The notes beneath the pieces are model-generated. The model saw nothing but the letters and a program-made list of their open reading frames with translations, was not told the DNA's origin and searched no databases. From Sodiomyces alkalinus F11 (taxonomy: Eukaryota > Ascomycota > Sordariomycetes > Glomerellales > Plectosphaerellaceae), in contig NW_021167080.1 of assembly GCF_003711515.1 (NCBI RefSeq), forward strand, positions 4,098,381 to 4,162,380: 64,000 bases of DNA. The letters are read 5' to 3'. The translations under genes and the position numbers were made by a program. Position 1 is the first letter of the stretch. Each line of letters starts with the position of its first letter. Positions 11,618 through 20,742 of this stretch are shown piece after piece.

Positions 11618-12166
11618 TCACGAAGCCTTCTCGAGCCTCTTCCTCAACTCCCTCTCCTTCTGCGAAACCTCCAGCTCCAACCTCTCCACACTATACTTCA
11701 ACCCTTCCTTCCGACTACGCACCGCACGAGCCTTCAGCCCCCGCTCGCCCGCGAGGGTATGCCGCCTCTCCCCCGCCCCCGCAGCAGCAGCCGACTTGGG
11801 CCGAGACCTGGACCCGGACCCATGGGCGGTAGCTGTTGATTCGGAGTCCCCGGCGGCGAGACGGCCGGCGAGCAGGTCGGACCTGGCCTTGAGGGTTTCG
11901 ATGCGGCGGTCGCGGCGGTCGACCTGGGCCTCGGCGCGGTCGAGGAGGAGGGCGATGGAGGGGCCGATCTCGTCGCGGAGGGAGGCTTCGGCGGCGGCGA
12001 GGCGGGCGGAGGGGATGAGCTCGTAGTGGCGGGTTGTTTGGAGGACGGTGGCGAGGCGGGGGAGGTCGGAGGTTGCGGATTCGAGGGTTTGCACGGCGGA
12101 GGTCAGGAAGCTTAGGGAGTGGGTGAGGGAGGAGACGCAGTCTGCGTAGCTTGCTTGGTTGGACAT
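11618..12166 (-). CDS. SPC19: DASH/DAM1 complex subunit Spc19
   Basis: Component of the fungal DASH ring complex that couples kinetochores to spindle microtubules. Intronless, 182 residues, starting at the only sensible ATG (12166). The N-terminal region YADCVSSLTHSLSFLTSAV and the diagnostic block RHYELIPSARLAAAEASLRD match the family, followed by EIGPSIALLLDRAEAQVDRR and a predicted coiled coil. A charged C-terminal coiled coil (LKYSVERLELEVSQKERELR) closes the protein. The middle is an Ala/Ser/Gly-rich linker. Length is normal for filamentous-fungal Spc19. Assignment is strong. Confidence 0.92.
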   Translation of the reverse strand: MSNQASYADCVSSLTHSLSFLTSAVQTLESATSDLPRLATVLQTTRHYELIPSARLAAAEASLRDEIGPSIALLLDRAEAQVDRRDRRIETLKARSDLLAGRLAAGDSESTATAHGSGSRSRPKSAAAAGAGERRHTLAGERGLKARAVRSRKEGLKYSVERLELEVSQKERELRKRLEKAS

Positions 12167-12549
12167 TTCGTGTCCGTTCTGGTTTCGTTTTGGTTGTTCT
12201 GGGGGGCGGGTTTATTTCTTTCTTTCCTCTACCGTTGTTGGCCAGGCACTTGGTATCGGCAATTCGAGTTTGTATGTCGGTGCATGGGTATCTTGATGGG
12301 ATGGATGGTGTTGTTGTCGTTGCCGACGGGAGTGAATGTTTACGAGTTACAAAGTGACACCCGCTGGAGGTGGTGAAGATGGATGCCCCGCCATGCACGG
12401 ACCACGGCCTGAGGATAAGAGTTCGCCTTAGCCGCATAGACTTCGATTTATTCATAAGACGGGCACCTTTATGTGTTTAAAGGGGTTGGGAAAAGATGTA
12501 CCAGGCACGCCGCCAGGTGGTCACCATGGGGAAGATGCCAATATTACGT
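12167..12549. other. Short intergenic region upstream of SPC19
   Basis: 383 bases between the SPC19 start and the stop of the minus-strand methyltransferase gene. It presumably holds the SPC19 promoter. No ORF is supported. Confidence 0.6.
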
Positions 12550-13796
12550 TCATTTCTCCTTGGGATGAGCTACGACTATAACGGCTCTAACAACCCTCGA
12601 CTCGGCAAACCAGCGGAACAATCTCGCAGCTAGCTTGAACCCGCCCAACGAAATACCGTACTGTCCCAACGCCCGCTCCTGCCGGTCCAGGAAAGCCACC
12701 AACCCGGCGAACACGTCGTCTGTGACGTCCCGGATGGTGGCCGACTCCCCGTCGTAGCCGCAGGCGACGAGTTGGTCGCGGTACTCGGCCTCGGTGACGA
12801 ACGTGCGCAGCGGGCAGCCCATGAAGACGCCGACGGCGCGGGCGGCCCAGACGTCCCGGGCCGGGGCGGTCTCGCTGAGGAGCAGGTCGAAGGCCATGAG
12901 GTTCGCGTGGAGGCGGCGCGCGGCGTATTCGAAGACGGGGCCGCGCGAGGGCGAGAAGTGGTACAGGCAGTCGAGGGCGAGGAGCCACCGGGAGGTGGTG
13001 GTGCGGTCGTTTCCGTTTTCGTCGTCGGATAGGGAGTCGACTGCTTCCCGGACGCGAGGGGACCAGGTTGTTGGGCGGGCGGCGTCGGCGCGGAAGAGGT
13101 GGAATGCGTCGACACGGAGGGTCAGGCCGGACGAAGTTGTGGGGGTGGTGGGGGTAGCGGTCGTGGTGGTCTCGTCAGGGTGTTCGAGTTGGGTGTCCAA
13201 GGTAGCTATTTCGCGGCAGATCTTGCGTGAGGCCGTCTGCACCTGGGCCTCGTTTAGAGTGAGGCCGACGTAGCGGAAGTCGTGCCAGCCTCCGGACCGG
13301 ACCATGCGGGCGAGTTCCCAGGTTTGGTCGCCGCAGCCGAAGCCAAGGTCCAGGATAGCGAGTGCTTCATTGCGTTTGGAGCGGCGGGCGGCGGCGTCGC
13401 GGTCTAAGAGGCCTGCGGTGCTCACGACTTCTTTGAGCAGGTTGGCGGCTGCCTCGTCGAAGTGGATGATGCGTTCGCCGTCTTGCTTCTTCCTGTATGA
13501 TCTTGTAAGCATTCCAGGAATTGTGTGTGGATCTTTTTCTAATTTCTTGTCTAGAAAAAGATAAATAAAATAAAAATACGAGAAGAAAAGAGGAAATTGG
13601 GGAAGAAATACCAGTATCCCACATTCATCCACATAGAAGGAAGTGGTGTCCGGATATTGAGCTTCCAATGCGCCAGGCCGTAGATGTCGCTTGTGCGTAG
13701 GAAAACGAAGGCGGCGAGGGCAATGAGAACAACTGTCGCCGCTGCGCCTCCGACAAAGCCTATGGCTAGGCCCTGTGATGCCGTGAGCGACACCAT
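12550..13796 (-). CDS. Membrane-anchored class-I SAM-dependent methyltransferase
   Basis: Predicted S-adenosylmethionine methyltransferase of unknown substrate. Two exons, 13796-13612 and 13492-12550 (donor GTATTT, acceptor ACAG), give 375 residues. Residues about 10-35 form a single hydrophobic helix (GLAIGFVGGAAATVVLIALA), suggesting an N-terminal membrane anchor. The SAM-binding motif I AILDLGFGCGDQ lies at about residues 107-118. A later LLALDCLYHFSP block fits motif IV and its surroundings. The true ATG is 13796; an extension to 13802 would rely on a GTG. Upstream lies an inverted-repeat element (14003-14184). A sterol- or lipid-type substrate is only a guess from the membrane anchor. 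Confidence 0.8.
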
Positions 13797-14445
13797 GGCC
13801 ACAACGGTCTAGAGAGAATGGAATATGGAAGAGAATATGATATTTGGGTCAACGCCGAAGAACGTAGGTTGAGAAGTCCCGGTCCTCGTCGTCTTAAAGG
13901 ACTCGGATAAGAGGGTCGACACCGAGAAAGTCGCAAATCTTGCAATTATCCAATGTTAACCCTATAACCGATCACTACTTGTATTGGGTACCGGAGGTCG
14001 AGGTACCTACCTACCTACCTACCCGGTTAGGGGGGGTTATAGGTCAGAGCTCGAACAGAGAATTCTGCACTGACCAGAGCCAGGACAGAGATATCGCTGT
14101 CAACATAATGTTCTAAGACTTGCGACATCTGACCAGTCCATCGGGCTCCGACCTATAACCAGCCAAACCCGGGTAGGTAGGTACGGAGGACAAAGTAGAT
14201 CTGTAAAAAGTACCTATGTGTGAACACAGCAGGGTGACGACGAGACTTATATATCAAGAACAAGACGGGCCCTTTCGCTATTTGAATGTAAATAGATGTA
14301 ATAAATGTAATAGCATAGAAATTTATGTATTATATATATACCTCTTCCATCTTCCCATTAGTCATTGCGTCATGCCTTCATTGGTTTGAAGGCCGAGGCA
14401 TCGCCAAGGTCTCTAGATGCTCATGAAAATGCACACATGTACTCA
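13797..14445. other. Intergenic region with inverted-repeat element
   Basis: Between the methyltransferase start and the oxidase stop, both on the minus strand. It contains the inverted repeat described separately and, to its right, an AT-rich stretch near 14280-14345. No gene is supported. Confidence 0.6.
14003..14184. repeat. 182-bp inverted-repeat element (MITE-like)
   Basis: The left arm (14003-14054) begins gtacctacctacc and contains ggttataggtcagagc. The right arm (14141-14184) is its imperfect reverse complement, containing gctccgacctataacc and ending gggtaggtaggtac. The arms are about 44-52 bp and share most positions, with a differing TACC copy number. The roughly 86-bp centre contains no ORF. 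This could be a small non-autonomous element or a cruciform-forming repeat. Confidence 0.65.
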
Positions 14446-16203
14446 TTACCGCAAAGATGCGCTCTCCCAAGGGACACGCACACCAAAATCACGGGCCACT
14501 CGCATAGCCGACACGATACACCCCTCCAGCAGAACCATGCCGTCCCAGCACCAAGCGCCCGTCACCCAAACATCGTCCTCCCCACTGACCCATCCCGCCG
14601 CGCCTCCCTCCGCCGCTACTCCGTCCGTCTCACCCAGCATCCTCTGCACGATGGCCCGGCTCTGGACCGTTCGCAAGGTCCGCGTGAACCGCGCCGTCTG
14701 CAACGTCCTCTTCCGGTCGGCATCGGGATCGAAGGGGCACGTGCTCACCACGACTCCGCTGGGCATGACGTGAAGGACCTCCGACCGAGACCCGGCCTCG
14801 GAGAAGCGCGTGCGAAAAGTGATCGACTGGGGCGGGGGAGACGCGTCGGCGCCGACGAGGTGGTGGTGCATGCAGCCTTCTTCTTCTCCGCCTGGTTGAC
14901 TCTCGCTGTCGTTGTCTTTGTCGATTAAGCGGTAGTAGGTCTCCGGGCCGCCGGTTCCTTCGCGTTTTGATGATGATGATGATGATGAGGAGGAGGAGGA
15001 GGAGGAGGAGGCGGGGATGATGCTTGGCCGCAACACGGAAGTCTCCACCCATACGGTCGGGAGCTGAGCGAGCGTAGATCGCAGAGGACGGAAAATGCGT
15101 GCGGCTACGTCAGGCGAAACGGCCAAAACGACGCGGTCGAACGTCTCCTCTTTGGTCTCGTCTTCTACCCCTTTCCCTTCAACCCACTGCTTGTTCGCCG
15201 GCCGCCACCGTACCGTCACCCCCGCACTGCCTCTCGTCCCGTTCTTCCCCGCGTCACGCGGCACCACCTCCACCACGCGCGCACCGAGCCGCACGTCCCG
15301 CAACCCGGCCACCAGACGGGCCTGGACCTGGCGCACGCCGCCACACACGGCGTAATGCTGCTGGCCGTGCGAGAGGCGCTTGTAGGCCACGACGTCGCTG
15401 GCGGGGAACGCCAGCATCTCGTCGTGGGAGCAGGTGGAGACGCTGCTCATGAGCGGCAGCAGGTAGTGCGAGACGTAGCGACGGGGCAGCCAGACGCGGG
15501 ACAGGTAGGCGCCCAGGGACTCGGAGGGCTGCGGGCCCACGAGGAAGCAGGCCGCGGTGAACCAGAACTGGCAGACGATGAGGTAGAGGGTCTCGAGGAG
15601 GTGGAGGAGGACGGGGCGGGAGCCGGGCCAGGGGGGTGGGGTTTGGTGCAGGTTGGAGGCGTGGACGAAGTAGGTTCCCGGCGCGCTCGTTGCTAGGTTG
15701 TTGGCGGCACTCGAGCCCGGATGATGGGAGGAGGGCTGGGGTGAGGTCGCGGAGGACGACAGGGCCTTGGCGAAGACGAAGAGGAAGCGGACGGGGTGTA
15801 GGGGGATGGAGAGGTGGGAGTACATGCGCAAGAGGTTGGCGTAGTAGCCTCCTGCCGAGGCACGCATGGGCAGGTCGACGCGCTCGACTGAGCCGGTCTC
15901 TTCGTTTCGTACGGCGACGGATGCCGAGTCGAAGGAGAGACGGTCAGACTGGAGTTTCAAGTTAGTTTCCGGGGTCTTTGGTTCTGGATAGTTGGCATTA
16001 CAAGAAGAAGAGACAAAAAAAAAAAAAAAAGGGGGGGGGGGGGTGTTTACCTGTTCAAAAAGGGTGACGGCATAACGTTTTCGGTCGTCATTGTGGAGGA
16101 GATAGGCTGTGGTGAGGCCTGCTAAGCCGGTGCCGACTATGGCGACGCGGGTTTGGCGAGGATGACGGCCATCCTCGGTCCCTCGGGCTTCCTTCTGGCC
16201 CAT
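14446..16203 (-). CDS. FAD/NAD(P)-binding amine-oxidase-like flavoprotein
   Basis: Predicted flavin-dependent oxidoreductase of the amine oxidase / predicted NAD-FAD-binding protein group; substrate unknown. Two exons, 16203-16051 and 15948-14446, joined in phase 0, give 551 residues. The intron (GTAAAC...CCAG) keeps the frame open, so unspliced translation would add 34 residues including a poly-Phe stretch encoded by its A/G runs. The Rossmann dinucleotide motif VAIVGTGLAGLTTAYLL lies at residues 20-36 with G24, G26 and G29. A C-terminal WVTGAWCWDGMVLLEGCI block fits the second FAD-contacting region. A run of about 13 serines is encoded by a TCN microsatellite (14968-15011). The start at 16203 is the first ATG. 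A COG2907-like identity is likely but not proven. Confidence 0.8.
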   Translation of the reverse strand: MGQKEARGTEDGRHPRQTRVAIVGTGLAGLTTAYLLHNDDRKRYAVTLFEQVNTPPPPFFFFFVSSSCNANYPEPKTPETNLKLQSDRLSFDSASVAVRNEETGSVERVDLPMRASAGGYYANLLRMYSHLSIPLHPVRFLFVFAKALSSSATSPQPSSHHPGSSAANNLATSAPGTYFVHASNLHQTPPPWPGSRPVLLHLLETLYLIVCQFWFTAACFLVGPQPSESLGAYLSRVWLPRRYVSHYLLPLMSSVSTCSHDEMLAFPASDVVAYKRLSHGQQHYAVCGGVRQVQARLVAGLRDVRLGARVVEVVPRDAGKNGTRGSAGVTVRWRPANKQWVEGKGVEDETKEETFDRVVLAVSPDVAARIFRPLRSTLAQLPTVWVETSVLRPSIIPASSSSSSSSSSSSSSKREGTGGPETYYRLIDKDNDSESQPGGEEEGCMHHHLVGADASPPPQSITFRTRFSEAGSRSEVLHVMPSGVVVSTCPFDPDADRKRTLQTARFTRTLRTVQSRAIVQRMLGETDGVAAEGGAAGWVSGEDDVWVTGAWCWDGMVLLEGCIVSAMRVARDFGVRVPWESASLR

Positions 16204-17246
16204 GATTCCAGTCGGGGTGCTTCAGGAAAAGCAGGCTTGCGAAAGACAGGATTCTTGTGTTGATTGTTCTCAAGTCCGCCAGTTTTCTTTGCCTTCCTTT
16301 TCAAATTCTTTCTTCCTTCACTTCTCAAGGCGGACTGTCCTGGGTCTCGAAAGTTCAGAATCCAGGGTTGTAACGTCTCTGCGAAGAAAAGAAAAAGCCC
16401 AATACATTTAAAGAAAGCAAGACAAAGCGACAAGACGGCATGACGCCAATGATAAACACGATTTCTCTCCCGGTAGACCGCGTCCGGCCTTCGCCGCTTG
16501 GGCCCAGAGTGAAAAAGCCGAGACAGAAAATGTCTGCATCTGTACTAACTCCGAAGTAATTGAGTTGTCACCTGCGAAATAGTTCAGGGGGAACAGCCAC
16601 TTCAGGGGAGGGACTCCAGGGGCTGGGCTCCAAGACCAGGGCAACGTTAGTGGTCCAAGCTGGATGTTAGCGGCCGTTAGTGGACCCTTAGGGGGAGTGG
16701 CTGAGTGTGACGTCGACGTGGTCGGCGTGTCGGGTCGGGACGTCAGTTGGTCCGATCGACATTCGACGCTCCACCGTGCTCAGATCGCTCACTAAGCAGA
16801 TATTAGTAAGCTCAACTATTGCATATCCTGCCTCCCCGCTTTAGGTACGCGGGTACTTGCACGGTACGTACTTGTACGTACAGGTCTTCGCGATCTTACC
16901 TTGAGCTTCACCGATGCCCAGGCCTTTTTCTTCTCTTCTTCTCATCGTAATTACTCCATGCATTCAAATTCCCAACCCTCTTCACATTGACATTTGCATT
17001 TTCCCTCGCATTCGCATTTACCACGGTGGCAGTGCCCCCCCGGTTAATGACGCGTACATTCATTCACCCGCAAGCCGTCCATCTCCATGAAGACATAAGC
17101 AGCTTAGCCCGTACCATCAAAGAGGGAGAGATTTACGGACATCACCCTAAGCTGCTGCAGACGCGAAAAGGGGGCATGGGAGGACAGAGAGCACCGAAAG
17201 ACGACCATCTATTCATTCCCCTTGGCCCTCTTCTCCGACGTCCATC
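16204..17246. other. Divergent promoter region
   Basis: 1.04 kb between the oxidase gene (-) and the membrane-protein gene (+). No supported ORF. It contains GTAC-rich words near 16850-16885 (ggtacgtacttgtacgtacag). Confidence 0.6.
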
Positions 17247-18293
17247 ATGGCCACCACCGTCTCCAACATCCGGCCCCTGGCCATCTTCACCGGCTACATG
17301 GTCACCGCCGCAGCCCTCACTTCCAAGTGCATCTCCATCATCCTGAGCAGCAGAACCGCCAGTAGTAGCGGCCAGAGCCAGACCAAGAATACCCCACCCC
17401 GCCGTCCCCGTCCCGTCGTCACCCTCCTCTTCGCCCTCCTAGCAGCCGTCAGCCTCGCGACAACATGGTACCACATGTTCCGCTACTTCCGCTGGTCCTA
17501 CCTCGACTGGGCCGAGGACCACCTCCTCCCCTTTGGCGGCGACCTCGACCCGTCCGCGGGGCCTTACTTGGGCGCCTGGCTCCGCGACACCTCCCTCTTC
17601 CGGCAGGCGTGGGCGTCGACGCTGGAGACCCCGCCCCGGGCGTGGTGGTCGCTGCAGATTTTTGGTTTCTGCGCCCACTGGAGCGTCATGCTGGCGCTGC
17701 AGGCCCGGAAGAGACGCATCCCGCACGCGTGGGCGTTCATGCTGCTCGGCCAGGTCGTTGCCATCTCCTTTGCCTCGAACCTCTTCTTCCTTGCCGTCCT
17801 TCTCTACGACGTCGCTGCCGACGACGACGACGACGACGAGGAGGAGGACGACATCGGGGGAAAGGGCGGGAAGGTTACGAAGACGCCCTCGCCCTCGCCC
17901 TCGCTCTCGCCCTCTACGGCCCTGTTCTGGTACCCCACCATCTTCGGCTTCACCATCGGCTGGGCCCTCGAGATCCCGAATCAGTTCGGCCGCCCGCGTT
18001 TCATGCCCATGCTGCTGGGGCCGCACGTTTTCGCGTTTGCGCCGCTGCTTCTCAACGCCGTGCTGCGCGCCGACCTACCCGCCCGTTTGCTGAACCCGCC
18101 TTCTTGGTACGTCCGGGCCGGGTTTATGACGGCTCTGGTCGCCGTGGCCACGAGCCGCGTGGTGAGTGCCGGGGGCGATTGGGCACTGGTGAAGAGCACG
18201 CTGTACGAACATCCTGCCGTGAGCAGCGTGGGATGGGATGTTATTTGTTGTTGGGTTAGCTATGCGGCTTGGGCGGTGTTGGGAGAGGCTTGA
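17247..18293 (+). CDS. Multi-pass membrane protein of unknown function
   Basis: Single exon, 348 residues. Not recognised as a named family. About seven or eight hydrophobic segments are visible: residues about 9-32, 55-75, 130-150, 160-190, 225-245, 255-275, 285-305 and 325-345. An aspartate/glutamate run (ADDDDDDEEEDD) followed by an S/P repeat (TPSPSPSLSPS) lies in the central loop. GC-rich third positions and an ATG in good context (tcATCATGGCC) support a real gene. Convergent with the next gene (180 bases between stops). It might be a membrane-bound enzyme or sensor; no function is claimed. Confidence 0.78.
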   Translation: MATTVSNIRPLAIFTGYMVTAAALTSKCISIILSSRTASSSGQSQTKNTPPRRPRPVVTLLFALLAAVSLATTWYHMFRYFRWSYLDWAEDHLLPFGGDLDPSAGPYLGAWLRDTSLFRQAWASTLETPPRAWWSLQIFGFCAHWSVMLALQARKRRIPHAWAFMLLGQVVAISFASNLFFLAVLLYDVAADDDDDDEEEDDIGGKGGKVTKTPSPSPSLSPSTALFWYPTIFGFTIGWALEIPNQFGRPRFMPMLLGPHVFAFAPLLLNAVLRADLPARLLNPPSWYVRAGFMTALVAVATSRVVSAGGDWALVKSTLYEHPAVSSVGWDVICCWVSYAAWAVLGEA

Positions 18294-18473
18294 TGGGGAT
18301 GGGCGCGTAGTTAACAAGGTGGATTCATCCCAGTTTACATTACATTATATAGACAACATGAAGACAAATGACAATAGACCAAGGCAAATCGCCCCTCGCT
18401 TTATGGCCAAAACAAACGTTCCGCACATGTTAAGGGCCCCTAGAAATCCAACCTCCCCTCTATTTTCGTACAC

Positions 18474-19442
18474 TTAACCCATGCGATAAACGGCATCTTT
18501 TCGGAAGTATTGGCTGATATCATTGTCCGTCCCGCAGGCCTCACACGTGTGCATCACCCTGGAACCGTCCAGTCCGGGGCCGAACTGGCCAGGACCGCTG
18601 GATCCGTCGGCTCCTTTGGTACCTGCACCTGATCCTGCACCCATAGCCGACCCCATGCCACCATCCTGGAGCTGGGGCTGGGTAGGAGAGCCCTGGTGCG
18701 CAGACGAAGAGGCCATCGGACCACCCATCACGCCGCCCGCCTTCTGGCCCCCCAACTTCTGATCATAACCTTGGCTCTGGCCCCGGGGGTTCATGCCGGA
18801 AACGAGCCGCGGGTCGTAGCCCTGTTCGCCGCCGCGGGAATCAACGCCCCCGTAGGTGGACTGCAGACCGCCACGCTGCTGCGACGAGGAATCAGGGTCC
18901 ATCATGTGAGACGACTTGGATACACCAGCGGCAGGGTCAGAGCGAAACCCGTTACCGCCCCCCCTTCCCTGCGCGAAAGGCTGCTGCTGCTGCTGCTGCT
19001 GAGGCATGTTCTCCCCCCGTCCCATGGAACCCCAGTACGGCGGTGCACCTCCTTCGTTTCGGAGGCCGCTTCCCGCCTCGCGGGGTTCCCTCTTGCCTTG
19101 GTACGGGCGCGTGTCGCCGCCGCCAAAGTCAAAGTCGACGCCCGAGTCGGTGGGGTGGTGGCTGCTGTATTCGGGTGCTGCTGATGCGTTTTCGCGCTGG
19201 ACGTGGCGGCTGGTTGGCGGGGGTTGGTTGTCGCTGTGGGTTGTGGAGGAGCCGGGAGCAGCGGCGGCCGGACCTGGTGCGTAGGTGCCGGTGGGTTGGT
19301 TGGCGGCGGCAGCGGCGTTCTGGTTTCGGGGGTCCCGGTCGGTTGGGTATGCGCCGGGAGCCGTGTCGGCGGGGTCTTCGTCGCGGATGGTTTCGTCCCT
19401 GTCGGGGTGGAGGGCGTCCTTGATCTTGTCCTTGAAACCCAT
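18474..19442 (-). CDS. Low-complexity, probably disordered protein with MGFKDKIKDALHP N-terminus
   Basis: Intronless, 322 residues, unknown function. The ATG at 19442 was chosen over the ATG at 19561-19563, which would add about 40 residues, because the sequence from MGFKDKIKDALHPDRDETIR on resembles the start of a fungal hydrophilic protein family while the upstream residues are leader-like. The body is rich in G, S, Q, P and N with a short poly-Gln (QQQQQQQ). The C-terminus HTCEACGTDNDISQYFRKDA is compact and conserved-looking, with one CxxC pair that could bind metal only as a dimer or with other ligands. No signal peptide or membrane segment is visible. Possibly stress-related, but this is unproven. 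Confidence 0.75.
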   Translation of the reverse strand: MGFKDKIKDALHPDRDETIRDEDPADTAPGAYPTDRDPRNQNAAAAANQPTGTYAPGPAAAAPGSSTTHSDNQPPPTSRHVQRENASAAPEYSSHHPTDSGVDFDFGGGDTRPYQGKREPREAGSGLRNEGGAPPYWGSMGRGENMPQQQQQQQPFAQGRGGGNGFRSDPAAGVSKSSHMMDPDSSSQQRGGLQSTYGGVDSRGGEQGYDPRLVSGMNPRGQSQGYDQKLGGQKAGGVMGGPMASSSAHQGSPTQPQLQDGGMGSAMGAGSGAGTKGADGSSGPGQFGPGLDGSRVMHTCEACGTDNDISQYFRKDAVYRMG

Positions 19443-19950
19443 TGTTGCGGTTGTGTGTTCTAGTTTTGTGTGGAATGAACAGGTGTAATCGGTGATGATA
19501 TTATTATCAGCGTTAGAAAATGTGTGGTTTGTATTAGTGAGGGTGAGTGATTGCGGATGGAAGGGAGAGAAGACGAGCATGGAGGAAAAGGTGTTCGAGG
19601 GGCATCAATTTCAAATAGTAGCCCATGACCCTTCATGTCTGCGCAAAGGCTGGCGCCTCTGACATCACAGAAGCCAGCCCCAAGAGTCAGTCCTGGGCAT
19701 GATCGTCACCCAAAAGATGGCTGGTGGTGGTTATCTGGGATCACCATGACGTTACCCGTTAATCCATGGATTCAACGGCGGACGGGAACCTCTCCACCCT
19801 GTGACCTCACATTACGAAAGCCCTTGTTCGCGTTGTGCAAGAATGGAAAAGTTGGCCGAAGAACCCGGATCCGACTTTCAACGGTGCTTGTTGGCATACG
19901 TCATTTCACCGACTCACCGAACTCACCGACGCCCCGAGACCGAGACTTAC

Positions 19951-19999
19951 ACTGACCGACATTGACCGACGCTGACCGACGCTGACCGAAATTACCGAG
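19951..19999. repeat. Tandem ctgaccgacg 10-mer array
   Basis: About five imperfect copies of ctgaccgac(g/a). The flanking bases to the left (caccgactcaccgaactcaccgac) show a related 8-9-mer pattern, so the tract starts weakly near 19910. Confidence 0.8.
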
Positions 20000-20101
20000 T
20001 ACCGACTGGTTTTATGTTAGTCGTCGTCGTCGTCGTTATTGTTATATATCACACAAGCGACGATATACCACGAGGACCACTATGCCGTTAATCTGGCAAG
20101 C

Positions 20102-20170
20102 GAGCAGTGGAGCAGTGGAGCAGTGGAGCACTGGAGCAGTGGAGCACTGGAGCACTGGAGCACTGGAGCA
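20102..20170. repeat. Tandem 8-mer array gagcagtg / gagcactg
   Basis: Eight or more head-to-tail 8-mers alternating between gagcagtg and gagcactg, which differ by one base. Because 8 is not a multiple of 3, the array shows no sign of coding constraint. Confidence 0.9.
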
Positions 20171-20337
20171 AAGCCACTCAACAGCATATGGACGGCAATG
20201 TCGCCATTGGAGCCAAGCTATCCGACCCCCGAACATCCCCTCACTGCCGCTCCTGCACATGCCGGCTCGGGAAATATCACGACCTGTCAAGGGGGCCGGG
20301 GAGGTGACGTGACGCTGGATGCACTTCACGTTTCCCA

Positions 20338-20742
20338 ATGCGATGGCTTTTTACTGGAGGCTGGGAAGGCGGCTTCGAAATTCTGTTTTCAATCTCGGCC
20401 ATAACATGCCAACTGTACATTGTCATCGCGACTGGATTATTCAAGTTCGGGGGGCCCCGGACGGCGGCGAGCCACGGGATTTCGGTCGAGGTGGAGGAGC
20501 TGAGGCAGGACTTTCGCTCGGCGCGGTGGAGGCGCTGCGGATCGAGAGCGCGACGGTGGCGGCGGCCCAAGTCCGAGGGCGTCGCGGAGACGACGGTCAC
20601 GACGAGCCCCGAGAAGAGGGATGTGAGGATCCCCGCCGGTGGTTACTGGTTTAGTTATAGTACGCGACAGAACTTAGAAGAACGCGGCCTTTGCGTTCGC
20701 CACGCTCGAGCCGGAGAATACCGCTTCTTTCGTGCGGTATGA
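20338..20742 (+). CDS. Doubtful small ORF with a hydrophobic segment
   Basis: 134-residue frame, unrecognised. Residues about 13-33 are hydrophobic (ILFSISAITCQLYIVIATGL), followed by an Arg/Glu-rich part. Third codon positions are GC-rich between about 20450 and 20640, unlike the surrounding intergenic DNA. Another plus-strand frame over the same block (20319-20654) looks nearly as protein-like, so this may be a frameshifted relic, an unspliced gene or chance. Confidence 0.2.
   Translation: MRWLFTGGWEGGFEILFSISAITCQLYIVIATGLFKFGGPRTAASHGISVEVEELRQDFRSARWRRCGSRARRWRRPKSEGVAETTVTTSPEKRDVRIPAGGYWFSYSTRQNLEERGLCVRHARAGEYRFFRAV

Noticed and set aside
20102..20170. Possible CRISPR-like array
   Set aside because: Head-to-tail 8-mers with no spacers, in a fungal context; a simple minisatellite.
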